Source of the DNA: Humidesulfovibrio mexicanus
GTDB taxonomy: Bacteria > Desulfobacterota > Desulfovibrionia > Desulfovibrionales > Desulfovibrionaceae
Direction: 5' to 3'
Assembly (NCBI RefSeq): GCF_900188225.1
Contig: NZ_FZOC01000003.1
Coordinates: forward strand, 310,001-374,000
Length of the DNA stretch: 64,000 bases
The position numbers were made by a program, and so were the translations under genes. Shown piece by piece: positions 27,671-36,027 of this stretch. The notes below the pieces were generated by a model. It was given only the letters and a program-made list of their open reading frames with translations. It was not told the DNA's origin and ran no database searches. The stretch's first letter is position 1; every line of letters begins with the position of its first letter.

Positions 27671-28494
27671 GAGAGGCTCCCCTTGGGCAGCGAGAACAGG
27701 CGCAACAAGAAAAACAACAGCATGCTCGCAAGAATCAGGAGCACGGCCACGGGCTGCGACCAGGCGAGCCCGTACGCCGTGAAGCGTTCATACATGAGCA
27801 CCGGCGCGGTCATGGGGTGATAGGCCACGATGATGATGGCGCCGAACTCGCTGATGGCCCGGGCGATGCACATGATCATGCCGACCAGCATATGCCGCCA
27901 GGACAGGGGCAGGGTGATGCGGAAAAAGGTCTGGGCCCAGCCCGCGCCAAGGGAGCGTGAGACGTTTTCCAGCCGGGGCGGCACGGACTCGATGCCGGCC
28001 TTCACCGTGTTCACGTAGAAGGGCAGGCCCACAAAGAGCAGCACCGCGACAATTCCCGTCGTGGTGCCCATGATCTCCACGCCAAGGTCGGCGATGACGC
28101 CGCCGAACCAAGTGTCGCGTCCTGTCAGGGTCAACAGGGAGATGCCCACCACCGGGTGGGGGATCATGATGGGCAGGTCGATGAGGCTCTCCACGAACCT
28201 CTTGCCGGGAAAATCATAGCGGGCCAGGACATAGGCCAGGGGCGTGCCGAAAAACAGCGCCAAGCCGGCGGCCATGCCCGCCGTGGACAGGGACAGCCAG
28301 ACCGATTGCAGCACTTCCGGGTCCGCCAGCGTCTTGGTGAAGCCCTCCCAGGTGGGCGCGGCGATGGTGCTGACCAGGGGCGAGGTGATGTAGAGCAGCA
28401 CCAGGACGAGGGAACTGACGAACCAGAACCGGAAAACGGATGCGGAGAGGCCCCCGAGGACCGCAGGGCCTCTCCGTTTCATGATGCGTTTCAT
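27667..28494 (-). CDS. wtpB: Molybdate/tungstate ABC transporter permease
   Basis: 275-aa permease with five or six membrane helices and the coupling loop SRSLGAGWAQTFFRITLPLSWR (landmarks SRSLGAG and ITLPLSW), as in ModB/WtpB. The start chosen is the ATG at 28492-28494 (MKRIMKRRGPAVLGG). A TTG at 28512 would overlap the upstream gene by 11 nt and add MATNPK-type residues; the choice is uncertain because no strong ribosome site is seen. The C-terminus overlaps wtpC by 4 nt. The single permease gene implies a homodimer in the membrane. Confidence 0.85.
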   Translation of the reverse strand: MKRIMKRRGPAVLGGLSASVFRFWFVSSLVLVLLYITSPLVSTIAAPTWEGFTKTLADPEVLQSVWLSLSTAGMAAGLALFFGTPLAYVLARYDFPGKRFVESLIDLPIMIPHPVVGISLLTLTGRDTWFGGVIADLGVEIMGTTTGIVAVLLFVGLPFYVNTVKAGIESVPPRLENVSRSLGAGWAQTFFRITLPLSWRHMLVGMIMCIARAISEFGAIIIVAYHPMTAPVLMYERFTAYGLAWSQPVAVLLILASMLLFFLLRLFSLPKGSLS

Positions 28495-28501
28495 TTTGGG
28501 A

Positions 28502-29488
28502 TTAGTTGCCAACCTTCACGAGGGGCTTGAGCGCGGCGGGAAGCTTGTCTATGCCTTCCTTGTTGATGCTGACCGGGATGAAGGGCGGCTGCCCCATTTC
28601 CTTCAAGATCTTGAGGCCGCCATCGGGGGAGAAGAGATAGGCCAGAAACGCCTGGGCGGCCTCCTTGTTCGGTGCCGTGTCAAGCATGGTGACGCCATAG
28701 GTGATGGAGTCGCCCGTGAGCTCCATGAACGTGCCCGGCTCCTTGCCGGTCACCTTGACCTTGGCCTGCGCATAGAACGGGTCCATCTGGAAGTTGCCCA
28801 GGTTCAAATGGTCGTCCAGGGTGACGTACTTGAGCCCGTGCTGCACGGCCACGGACATGTACTCCCAGGCATAGTCCATGTGCCCGGCCTGGAGCAGCGA
28901 GACGAGCTCGACCGACTTCGGGCGTACGTTCTTGATGGGCCGGTTGGCGAGCAGAGCCTCGTTCAACCCAGGCTTTTTGTGAAATTTTTCGGCCAGCTGG
29001 AGGACCATGAGCGCGCGATAGCCGCACGGGTCCAGGTTGGGGTCCGAGTGTCCCCAGGACACGTCCTTTTTTTGCAGTATCTCGTACCAGTTCTTGCTGG
29101 AAATATCCTTGGCGAAGCGGGACTTGTCCGTGTAGCAAAGGACCATCTGGTTCGAGGCGAAGCGGGCGTTCCACGAGGCGAACTTGGGGATCAGGATCTT
29201 GTTGATGACCGCAAAATCAGCGGAGGCCATGATGTCTGCGGGCTTGCCGACCTCGGAGATGAGGCGGGCAAGCTTGGTGGAGCCGCCGGACTCCCGCTGG
29301 ATGTCCACGCCTGGGTATTTCGCTTCAAAGGCCTTTTCCATGGCGGCAAAGGGCACGGAGAGGCTCCCGGCGTGGAAAATGATGAGCTTGCCGGAAGGGG
29401 AGGCGGCGAGGGCGGAACCGCCTGCGGCCACCACCAAAGCGATGGTCAAGCAAAATGTTGTTGCGGTGATCGCGCACGCATGTCTCAT
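28502..29488 (-). CDS. wtpA: Molybdate/tungstate-binding periplasmic protein
   Basis: 328-aa substrate-binding protein, with a Sec signal peptide at 1-28 (ending GGSALA). The mature region starts [18 protein letters not shown], the hallmark of the archaeal-type WtpA/ModA cluster rather than E. coli ModA, and continues with [27 protein letters not shown] (landmarks SGGSTKLAR and ADIMASADF). The central [17 protein letters not shown] and YAWEYMSVA segments are also typical. WtpA proteins bind both oxyanions with six-coordinate geometry. Three short palindromes lie within 230 nt upstream and are candidate operators. Confidence 0.88.
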   Translation of the reverse strand: MRHACAITATTFCLTIALVVAAGGSALAASPSGKLIIFHAGSLSVPFAAMEKAFEAKYPGVDIQRESGGSTKLARLISEVGKPADIMASADFAVINKILIPKFASWNARFASNQMVLCYTDKSRFAKDISSKNWYEILQKKDVSWGHSDPNLDPCGYRALMVLQLAEKFHKKPGLNEALLANRPIKNVRPKSVELVSLLQAGHMDYAWEYMSVAVQHGLKYVTLDDHLNLGNFQMDPFYAQAKVKVTGKEPGTFMELTGDSITYGVTMLDTAPNKEAAQAFLAYLFSPDGGLKILKEMGQPPFIPVSINKEGIDKLPAALKPLVKVGN

Positions 29489-29504
29489 GAGTTCCTCCTG
29501 TGAT

Positions 29505-29551
29505 AAGAACGTGTTCTTGATTTGCTATGCCAAGATTGACATGTGGTCAAT
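29505..29551. promoter_or_regulatory. Two palindromes upstream of wtpA (candidate operators)
   Basis: A perfect 14-nt palindrome AAGAACGTGTTCTT at 29505-29518 lies 17 nt before the wtpA start, and an inverted repeat ATTGAC/GTCAAT with a 5-nt spacer spans 29535-29551. Both are suited to a dimeric regulator. Oxyanion-responsive regulators (ModE, or TunR in sulfate reducers) control such operons, but I did not match a known consensus. Confidence 0.5.
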
Positions 29552-29695
29552 GCCTGACTTTCCGCCAGACCACATCTCTTGATCTGTTCCCTGCATGTGG
29601 CGTTCTCTGCCGACCCCCAATATAGGCGACAATTCACTTTCCGGACTGTTTCTGTGTCCTATCCATCAAGCACCCCTTCCTTGTTGATTCGCTTT

Positions 29696-29717
29696 ATTAT
29701 GTCGTAATTGACATAAT
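29696..29717. promoter_or_regulatory. 8-bp inverted repeat upstream of the wtp operon
   Basis: Arms ATTATGTC (29696-29703) and GACATAAT (29710-29717) with a 6-nt spacer, AT-rich in a GC-rich genome. It is about 210 nt from wtpA. It shares the GAC/GTC core with the 29535-29551 repeat, so both could bind the same protein. Confidence 0.45.
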
Positions 29718-30141
29718 GGTGGCGGGGCAACATCCATTGCTCCTCATGGCGTGCATTACAGCATGCGCCAAGAAGACTCCTCCATCTCGCATCCGCGGCC
29801 GGGCACGGTGCAGACACCTCTCATGTCGCCCGGAAGAGGGGGCTGCGGCCCCTCCCCCGTCTCGCGCGTCGAACTGCGGTGCGCCAGCCAAAGCAAGATC
29901 GGGACCAGCCCACGCTGCCGTATGAAAGCCTGGCGCGTTAGGCGAATGAGACGAATTTTTATATTGTATTTCGTTGTGTTGCCTGACTTGCCGACCTGGC
30001 TTGGCGCTGCTTCGCCTCGGGTGCGAGCCGAGCCCCTGGGCCACGCGGGTCGGAGTGACTCAACCGGCTGCGCCGCGCGGGTCACAATGACATTTCAAGC
30101 GCCGCCGGCAGAGTCGACGTGGGCTGACGGTCCGACCGAAT
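29718..30141. other. Stretch without a supportable gene
   Basis: No reading frame here has recognisable protein character or a ribosome site. Open frames on both strands are Arg/Pro/Ala-rich shadows. A patch near 29950-29975 is AT-rich, with ACGAA and TTCGT arms. Given the damaged gene ends on the right side, this is probably decayed coding sequence. Confidence 0.5.
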
Positions 30142-30255
30142 CTACCCGCCGATGGCGGGGCCGTAGCCGAGACGTTCAGCCCGGCCCCCCTGGCGGCCAG
30201 CAATTCCGCGCCCACGGGCTTGCCGCCGCAGGGCCAGGCGGATGATGCGCTCCGG
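30142..30255 (-). pseudogene. Frameshifted 3' tip of a moaA gene
   Basis: On the minus strand the sequence reads PERIIRLALR, then (after a one-base shift) KPVGAELLAARGAGLNVSATA, then (after a second shift) AIGG and a stop. The intact MoaA of this window ends with [19 protein letters not shown] and then SSIGG at the same spacing, so about 38 codons of a moaA end survive with two frame breaks. Nothing further upstream looks like moaA. It sits 650 nt upstream of wtpA, next to a broken activator gene. A moaA beside an oxyanion importer is functionally sensible, which supports loss of a real second copy rather than chance similarity. Confidence 0.72.
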
Positions 30256-30283
30256 CGATTCATGGCGTCGGGGCTTCGGGCCG

Positions 30284-30308
30284 CGCCCGTGTCACCATGA
30301 CACGGGCG
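30284..30308 (-). terminator. Hairpin after the broken sigma-54 activator
   Basis: Perfect 11-bp arms CGCCCGTGTCA (30284-30294) and TGACACGGGCG (30298-30308), loop CCA. It starts just beyond the activator stop codon and would be its original transcription end. No U tract. Confidence 0.55.
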
Positions 30309-30311
30309 TTG

Positions 30312-30722
30312 TCAGCCTGGAATGCCGTATTCGAGGAGCTTGCGGTACAGGGTCTTGCGGCCGATGCCGAGCATCCTGGCCGCCAGGGTGCGGTTGCCGT
30401 CCAGATGGTCGAGCGCCCGCAGGATGAGCCGCTTCTCGCTCTGGGCGATGGTGGGGAACGGGCTGCCGTTCTCCGTGCCTTCGCTGTTTTTGGCGATGTC
30501 TTGGGGCAGGCATTGCACGGTGATGAGGCGGTTCTCCGACAGGATGATGGCCCGTTCGAGGACGTTGCGCAGTTCGCGCACGTTGCCCGGCCAATGATAG
30601 GCCAGCATGCGCTCCGCCGCGCGGGGCGAGATGTTGTAGGGCGGCTTTTCGGGGTACAGCTGCCCCAGAAAGTACTCCACCAGGCCGGGAATGTCCTCCT
30701 TGCGCTCGCGAAGTGGGGGGAG
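30312..30722 (-). pseudogene. C-terminal remnant of a sigma-54-dependent activator
   Basis: 137 codons survive: LPPLRERKEDIPGLVEYF (the end of the AAA+ domain), WPGNVRELRNVLERAII (the R-finger/sensor II region), and a Fis-type helix-turn-helix (LILRALDHLDGNRTLAARMLGIGRKTLYRKL; landmarks RTLAARMLGIGR). It ends EYGIPG with a stop at 30312. The Walker motifs, GAFTGA loop and any receiver domain that normally precede LPPLRER are missing: beyond 30722 the frame continues into unrelated sequence with no start of its own. The fragment cannot act as an activator, though an isolated DNA-binding piece is conceivable. Recombination at about 30722 is the likely cause. Confidence 0.8.
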
Positions 30723-31332
30723 GTCACAAGCGCCCCTGGTTTTAGGACCTGGGCGTTTGGTTCGCCTATGCGGTTTCGGGCCATGCGCGCGCCGAAGAGG
30801 GGGAGCGACGTATCGTTCGGCCTCAGGGGGGCCAGCGAAGGCCATCCACTGAAGCCGTGTCTCCACTCGAACGAAGGCCAAACAATCGTTCGTCACCATT
30901 TTCCGAAACATAAGTCTTTACCCCCCCCAGGTAATATGCTGGACGCCTTGGAGATTTCATTTTGAGGCGCAATTTTCACATACGATGTGAATTTTTTTCG
31001 GCGGCATTTGTTGACAATGGAATTCATTTTCAATAGAGGTCTGCCACATTCTTCTTTGAAATTGAATGGTTATCTGTGCAGCGGGTTGCACAAAATACCT
31101 ACATGGTGATCCGGGTATGAGGACGATCCACTTTTGAAAGAGCACGGGAAACGCCGACTTCAGATCGGGAATTTCGCCAGCCGTACCATTCCAGGTGTGG
31201 GGCGGCTGCCCCTCTCCGGGGCGGCCATGCAGGCGCGAGGAAGGAAGATGACAGGCAATACGGCACAGGTGGGCAAGGCGCGAAACGGTCGTCCACCTAT
31301 GCAAACAGTATAAAAGGAAGGAGATCCCCCCA
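30723..31332. other. Gene-free leader of the iron locus
   Basis: About 610 nt with no credible gene. The left part (30723-30900) is an unidentified junction next to the truncated activator. From about 30905 the DNA becomes AT-rich and holds an inverted repeat TTCACA/TGTGAA (30975-30991), the Fur-like palindrome (31011-31033) and, just before the receptor gene, an AAGGAAGGAGA ribosome site. Confidence 0.6.
31011..31033. promoter_or_regulatory. Fur-like operator upstream of the TonB receptor
   Basis: Arms TTGACAATG (31011-31019) and CATTTTCAA (31025-31033) match at 8 of 9 positions around GAATT. This has the look of the Fur consensus core (TGAAAATNATTTTCA) with a shifted centre. It lies about 300 nt before the receptor start. 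Iron-dependent repression of the whole locus is the natural inference from the gene content. Confidence 0.6.
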
Positions 31333-33642
31333 ATGAAATTGTTGCTACGAAAACGGAAAGCGTCTCGAAACAGGACACACAAACGGGCGTCCGCCGTGCT
31401 CACCTTTTCGGGAGGAGGCAGGGCGTTGGCGCGCGTGGGCGGTGCGCTGTTCGTCGCTTTCGTGGTGCTCGCCGGGGGGGGAGTTGCAGTCCCCTCCCCG
31501 GCTTTTGCCCAAGCCGTCCAGGCAGCCAAGGCGTCTGTTCGGACGTACGCCATTCCGGCGGGTCCTCTCGATACGGCTTTGCCGCTTTTGGGCAAGCAAT
31601 CCGGATTGCGCCTGTCTTTCGACAAGAGTGTCACGGCAGGGAAAACCACCCGTGGTCTCTCTGGAAGCCACACGCCTCATGATGCCCTGACCACGTTGCT
31701 GTCCGGCACGGGCCTGTCGTTCCACGTTGCGGAGAATGGAGTTGTGGTGCTGGGGCCCGCCGCCGCAAGCGTCGAGACTCTGCCAACCCTCAACGTGGAC
31801 GCGACGAACACGCGGCCTGACGTTCGCGAAGTATCGACTGAAGTCATTCAGCGCACACAGGCCAAGACCCTCGCGGAAGTATTCGTCAACGAACCCTCGG
31901 TGGTGGTCAGCGGCGGCGGTCGCAACGCGCAACGGCTCTATCTGCGCGGCATTGAGTCCTCGAACCTGAACATCACCATCGACGGTGCGCGTCAGGGGGG
32001 CAACCTGCACCAGCATAAGAGCGGGCTTTCCACTCTAGATCCGGAACTGCTGAAGCGTGTCGAGGTGCAGACCGGCCCCGGAGCGGACCGCGGCCCCGGA
32101 GCGCTTGGCGGCGCCATCAGCATGGAGACCGTGGACGCCCAGGATCTGCTCGCCCCTGGCAAGGAGGTGGGCGCAACCGTGCGGACCGGATACGCCAGCA
32201 GCGACCAGTCTTGGAGTGGCGGCAGCACTGTGTACGGGATGCTTAGCGAGAATTCCGGCCTCTATGCGCATTTCTCCGCAACGGACAAGAGGGACTACAA
32301 GACCGGCAGCGGAGCAACAGCTCCAAACACTGCAGGAGAAGATCTCGACTACTTCGCCAAGTACAGTCTGCTTGATCTTGACGGACATAGTTTACGTGTC
32401 AGCGCAGAGCGCAAAAGCGACTCAGGACTGTATGTCTGGGGCAGCAATGGTAGCGATATGGGCTTTTCAAATACTCCACCGGTGTATGTCTTCACGACGC
32501 GCGAGTCATATACTCTCGACCATCGTTACGCTCCGGGAAACCCCTGGATCGATATGAAAATGAACGTCTACTACAACGCCGACACAGTAGAAAACAGAGA
32601 CGGCGGGAGCCGGTATTCAAGTGACGGCGTTGGTGGTGCGCTTCGTAACGTCATGGCCTTCAACATCGGCCCCACGTCACACCGCCTCACAGTGGGCACA
32701 GATGTCACTTCAGAAGACCTCAGGAGCGTGGCTTCCGGCGTTATACACGCCCACAACGGCTCAAAGAATCTCGCCCTGTTCGCACAAAACAAGATGAACA
32801 TAGGGCCGCTCGGCGTGAGCTTTGGCGGACGCATCGACGATTATGACGCCACATATGGGGCTAACGAGCTCAGCGGCTCGCGCGGAAGCACGAACTTCGG
32901 CCTTGAATACGAACTGGTCAAGGGGCTCACGGCCTTTTCCAACTATGGCGAAGCCGTACGCGCCAGCGGCATCATCCCTGCTGGCTGGATGTCCAACATC
33001 ACCTCCGCCACGAAACTCAACATCACCAAGCCGGAACTCTCTAAGCAGATCGACGGGGGCTTGCGCTACCGCACCGAGGGCCTGTTTCTCGAGGACGACC
33101 ATCTTCGCCTTGAGGGCAGCGTGTTCGACACGCGCATGAAGAACAGCATCACTGCGACGGGCGGCCCCGGCGGGGTGATCGGCAGCGTCTACAATGCCGG
33201 GCCGTATTCCTCCAAGGGCTGGGAGGCCAAAGCGGGCTGGGGGATGCCCGAATTTGAGACCACTCTTGGCTACACGCATGTGAGCACCAAGGACGAATTC
33301 GGCAATCCGGTGTCCGTGATCCGCCGCCTGGCGGCCTCCACCGGTGACCGCCTTGTGTGGGACAACCGCTGGCAAGCCCTGGACACCCTGAGCCTGGGCT
33401 ACACGTTCACCTACGTGGCCAGACTTACGGACGTGAGCGGCCAGCCGGAACGGCCGGGGTATAGCCTGCACGCCATCCAGTCCGAATGGAGGCCTTCGTG
33501 GACTCCTGGCCTGACCCTCAACCTCGTGGTCAACAACCTCCTCGACACCAGCTACTGCGACCAGACCACCATCTACAGCTCCACCGGCGTGGTGGAAGAA
33601 CCGGGACGCGATATCCGCCTTGGCGTCTCGTACAAGTTCTAG
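31333..33642 (+). CDS. TonB-dependent outer-membrane receptor with STN signalling domain
   Basis: 769-aa outer-membrane receptor for an iron complex or tetrapyrrole. A long basic leader precedes the signal-peptide core (about 35-59, ending SPAFA). An STN domain follows at about 68-142 (YAIPAGPLDTALPLLGKQSG; landmark LDTALPLL), which normally contacts an anti-sigma factor or helps signal uptake. The plug is at about 165-280 with LRGIESSNLNITIDG, and the barrel ends in VSYKF, a normal C-terminus. No FecI/FecR pair is seen nearby. Codon use in 32250-32700 is more AT-rich than the flanks, in the exposed barrel loops. It is the first gene of the iron locus. The ligand cannot be read from sequence; the next gene suggests a tetrapyrrole. 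Confidence 0.87.
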   Translation: MKLLLRKRKASRNRTHKRASAVLTFSGGGRALARVGGALFVAFVVLAGGGVAVPSPAFAQAVQAAKASVRTYAIPAGPLDTALPLLGKQSGLRLSFDKSVTAGKTTRGLSGSHTPHDALTTLLSGTGLSFHVAENGVVVLGPAAASVETLPTLNVDATNTRPDVREVSTEVIQRTQAKTLAEVFVNEPSVVVSGGGRNAQRLYLRGIESSNLNITIDGARQGGNLHQHKSGLSTLDPELLKRVEVQTGPGADRGPGALGGAISMETVDAQDLLAPGKEVGATVRTGYASSDQSWSGGSTVYGMLSENSGLYAHFSATDKRDYKTGSGATAPNTAGEDLDYFAKYSLLDLDGHSLRVSAERKSDSGLYVWGSNGSDMGFSNTPPVYVFTTRESYTLDHRYAPGNPWIDMKMNVYYNADTVENRDGGSRYSSDGVGGALRNVMAFNIGPTSHRLTVGTDVTSEDLRSVASGVIHAHNGSKNLALFAQNKMNIGPLGVSFGGRIDDYDATYGANELSGSRGSTNFGLEYELVKGLTAFSNYGEAVRASGIIPAGWMSNITSATKLNITKPELSKQIDGGLRYRTEGLFLEDDHLRLEGSVFDTRMKNSITATGGPGGVIGSVYNAGPYSSKGWEAKAGWGMPEFETTLGYTHVSTKDEFGNPVSVIRRLAASTGDRLVWDNRWQALDTLSLGYTFTYVARLTDVSGQPERPGYSLHAIQSEWRPSWTPGLTLNLVVNNLLDTSYCDQTTIYSSTGVVEEPGRDIRLGVSYKF

Positions 33643-33684
33643 CTTCGCATCAAGCCATAGCAACCCAAAAAAGGAGACACATCA

Positions 33685-34515
33685 ATGCAACGCAAACGCT
33701 CCCGGTTCACCTTCCTCGCAATGACCATGGCTGCGCTTATCGCTTTCGCGGCCGTGTCGGCCTGGGCTTCTGCCCCGGCCAAAGGCGAGTTGTTCCTTGT
33801 CGGGCTTGGCGCGGGCGACCCCGACAACATGACCCTGCGTGCGCACAAGACGATAGCGAAAGCGAGCGTCATTTTCGCCATGAAGGGGACAGCGGAAAAG
33901 TACGCCGAATACCTGAAGGGCAAAGACGTGCACGACGCCGGGCACGGCATGTTCGGCGGCCCAACGCGCGGCGGCAAGAATCCGGCCGAGTTGGAAGCCC
34001 AGCGCGAAAAGACCCGCCGCATCATTCGTGAGGCCGTGGCCGCAGGCAAAACCGTGGCCGTGCTGGATAACGGCGACCCCATGATTTTTGGCCCACAGAC
34101 CTGCTATCTGCGGGAGTTCGCGGACCTGAATCCGACTGTCGTGCCGGGACTTTCGAGCTTCAATGCGGCGAACGCGGCGCTCCGTACGGGCGTTACCAAT
34201 GGCAAGGCCAGCCACTCCGTGGTGCTTACCGCCGCCAGGGGCGGTAGGGGCGGCGGCGGCGGCGACAGCCTGGCGAAGCTCGCGGAGTCCCAGTCAACCA
34301 TGGTGTTCTTCACCATGGGTCTGGACCTGCCCGAGGTGGTGCGCCAGCTGAAGCAGAGCTACCCCGGCGACACCCCCATCGCCATTGTCTCCAACGCGGG
34401 AACGGCTGGAAAGGAGGCTGTGCTCAAATCCACACTGGATGAAATCGTCGCGAAACTGGGGAACGCTCCCTTGCCCTTCGAGCATTTGATCTATGTCGGG
34501 GACTTTCTGAAATGA
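33685..34515 (+). CDS. Exported tetrapyrrole (corrin/porphyrin) methylase-fold protein
   Basis: 276 aa; ATG at 33685 with AAAGGAG upstream. A convincing Sec signal peptide occupies residues 1-30 (MQRKRSRFTFLAMTMAALIA, cleavage after ASA). The mature protein is a tetrapyrrole methylase fold (CbiF/CobM-like): LVGLGAGDPDNMTLRAHKTI (from residue 38), LDNGDPMIFG (127-136), VVPGLSSFNAANAAL (152-166) and STMVFFTMGLD are the SAM- and substrate-binding motifs. A Gly run (186-193) replaces part of a loop. Family members are cytoplasmic SAM-dependent enzymes; SAM is not expected in the periplasm, so this one may bind rather than methylate tetrapyrroles. The overlap with the next gene is 4 nt (ATGA). Confidence 0.85.
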   Translation: MQRKRSRFTFLAMTMAALIAFAAVSAWASAPAKGELFLVGLGAGDPDNMTLRAHKTIAKASVIFAMKGTAEKYAEYLKGKDVHDAGHGMFGGPTRGGKNPAELEAQREKTRRIIREAVAAGKTVAVLDNGDPMIFGPQTCYLREFADLNPTVVPGLSSFNAANAALRTGVTNGKASHSVVLTAARGGRGGGGGDSLAKLAESQSTMVFFTMGLDLPEVVRQLKQSYPGDTPIAIVSNAGTAGKEAVLKSTLDEIVAKLGNAPLPFEHLIYVGDFLK

Positions 34516-35948
34516 AAACGCGGCTGGCAGGATCGGGCGGGCTGAAGCGCGAGTTGGGCCTTTGTTCGGCCACAGTGCTTGTGGTGGCCAACATGGTGGG
34601 CACCGGCGTCTTCACCACCTCGGGCTTCATTATGGCGGAATTGGGCGATGCGCGCTCCATGCTCGCATGCTGGATCGTCGGTGGCCTGTTCGCCCTGACC
34701 GGGGCCCTGTGCTATGGGGAACTGGGGGCCATGCTGCCGCGCGCCGGAGGCGAATATGCGTACCTCCGCCGCAGCTTCGGGCCGCTGCCCGCCTTCCTGT
34801 CCGGCTGGATCTCGCTCATCGTCGGTTTTTCCGCTCCTATAGCCGCCGCGGCCATAGCTTTCGCCACCTACTTTCTGGGTGGCGAAAGCAGGCCCTGGTT
34901 CGTGCTGGAGTTCGGCGGCCGTCAATGGGCCACGGTCTCTTTGTCCACGGTATTGGCCATTGGCGTGGTGGTGGCGCTTTCGCTGGTGCACTACCACAGC
35001 CTGCGCCTGGGCCAGCGGGTGCAAAATCTGCTGACGGCCTTCAAGGTCGTCTTCATCCTGGGCCTCGGCGTGGGGGGGCTGTGCTTTGGCGCGGGCGACG
35101 CCACCCGTCTGAGCTCGCTGTTTCAAGGCGGTTCGCTGTCCCTGAATGGCGGTTTCGCCGTGGCGCTGATCTTTGTGTCGTTCGCCTTCAGCGGGTGGAA
35201 CGCGGCGGCCTACCTGGGCGGAGAGATACGCAACCCGGAGCGCAACCTGCCGCGCGCGCTGGTCCTGGGCACGGTGTTCGTCACCGGCCTCTACCTGCTG
35301 CTGAACCTGGTGTATGTGTACGCCCTGCCGGTGGAGCGCATGCGCGGGACAATAGAACTCGGCACGAGCGCGGCAGTGGCGCTCTTCGGCCCTGTCGCGG
35401 GCGCCTTCGTCGGAGTGGCCATCGCCTTGGGCCTTTTGTCCGTGGTCAGCGCCATGATAATGGCCGGGCCGCGCGTGTATTACGCAATGGCCAGCGATGG
35501 CCTGTTTTTCCGTTGCTTCGGCTGCGTAAACGAGCGGCGCAGCACGCCTGCTCAGGCCATCATGTTTCAGGCGGGAATCGCCATCGTGATGATTCTGAGC
35601 GCGTCCTTCGACGGCTTGCTTGTGTACATCGGCTTTACCTTGTCGCTTTCGTCCATGCTCACCGTTGCCGGTTTGCTGCGCCTGCGGTTCACGGAGCCGG
35701 GCTTGCCCCGTCCGTACAGGACCTTGGGCTACCCCATCACACCTCTGGTGTTCATCTGCGGCAACCTTTGGATTGTGGCGCATTCGTTGTTCAGTCGGCC
35801 TGTGATCGCACTCTATGGGGTGGGTACTATCCTGGTGGGCGTTGGCCTGTACCGCGTGTTCCGGCCCAGCATGGCCGAGCGCAAAGAGTGGGAGCAGGGG
35901 CACGAAGCGCTGCAGGTGGTGACGGTGGACAAGGGGCCGTCTGCGTAG
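34512..35948 (+). CDS. APC-superfamily amino acid permease
   Basis: 478-aa permease with about twelve membrane helices. The family start LGLCSATVLVVANMVGTGVF (residues 15-34) has the unwound-helix Gly motif used for substrate binding, and later landmarks are FAFSGWNAAAYLGGEIRNPERNLP and SAMIMAGPRVYYAMA. It is a secondary transporter for amino acids or related cations. It overlaps the exported methylase-fold gene by 4 nt and precedes exbB by 79 nt. Its place inside an iron locus is unusual. Possible roles are uptake of an amino-acid-like chelator or of an efflux product; neither is shown by the sequence. Confidence 0.87.
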   Translation: MKTRLAGSGGLKRELGLCSATVLVVANMVGTGVFTTSGFIMAELGDARSMLACWIVGGLFALTGALCYGELGAMLPRAGGEYAYLRRSFGPLPAFLSGWISLIVGFSAPIAAAAIAFATYFLGGESRPWFVLEFGGRQWATVSLSTVLAIGVVVALSLVHYHSLRLGQRVQNLLTAFKVVFILGLGVGGLCFGAGDATRLSSLFQGGSLSLNGGFAVALIFVSFAFSGWNAAAYLGGEIRNPERNLPRALVLGTVFVTGLYLLLNLVYVYALPVERMRGTIELGTSAAVALFGPVAGAFVGVAIALGLLSVVSAMIMAGPRVYYAMASDGLFFRCFGCVNERRSTPAQAIMFQAGIAIVMILSASFDGLLVYIGFTLSLSSMLTVAGLLRLRFTEPGLPRPYRTLGYPITPLVFICGNLWIVAHSLFSRPVIALYGVGTILVGVGLYRVFRPSMAERKEWEQGHEALQVVTVDKGPSA

Positions 35949-36027
35949 CGCATTGGGCCGCCCCAAGGGGCGGGGGGAGTAGATTGGTGCGGGGAACCGT
36001 AAACATCGACAGAAGGGGTTGTTTGGA

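Noticed and set aside
29697-30245. Small open frames on both strands upstream of wtpA
   Set aside because: Arg/Pro-rich, no start signals, and part of the region is a frameshifted moaA end.
30723-30911. N-terminal extension of the sigma-54 activator fragment
   Set aside because: The residues before LPPLRER do not resemble any activator domain; they read through junction sequence.
30971-30991. CRP/FNR site upstream of the TonB receptor
   Set aside because: The arms read TTCACA...TGTGAA, the reverse arrangement of the TGTGA...TCACA consensus.
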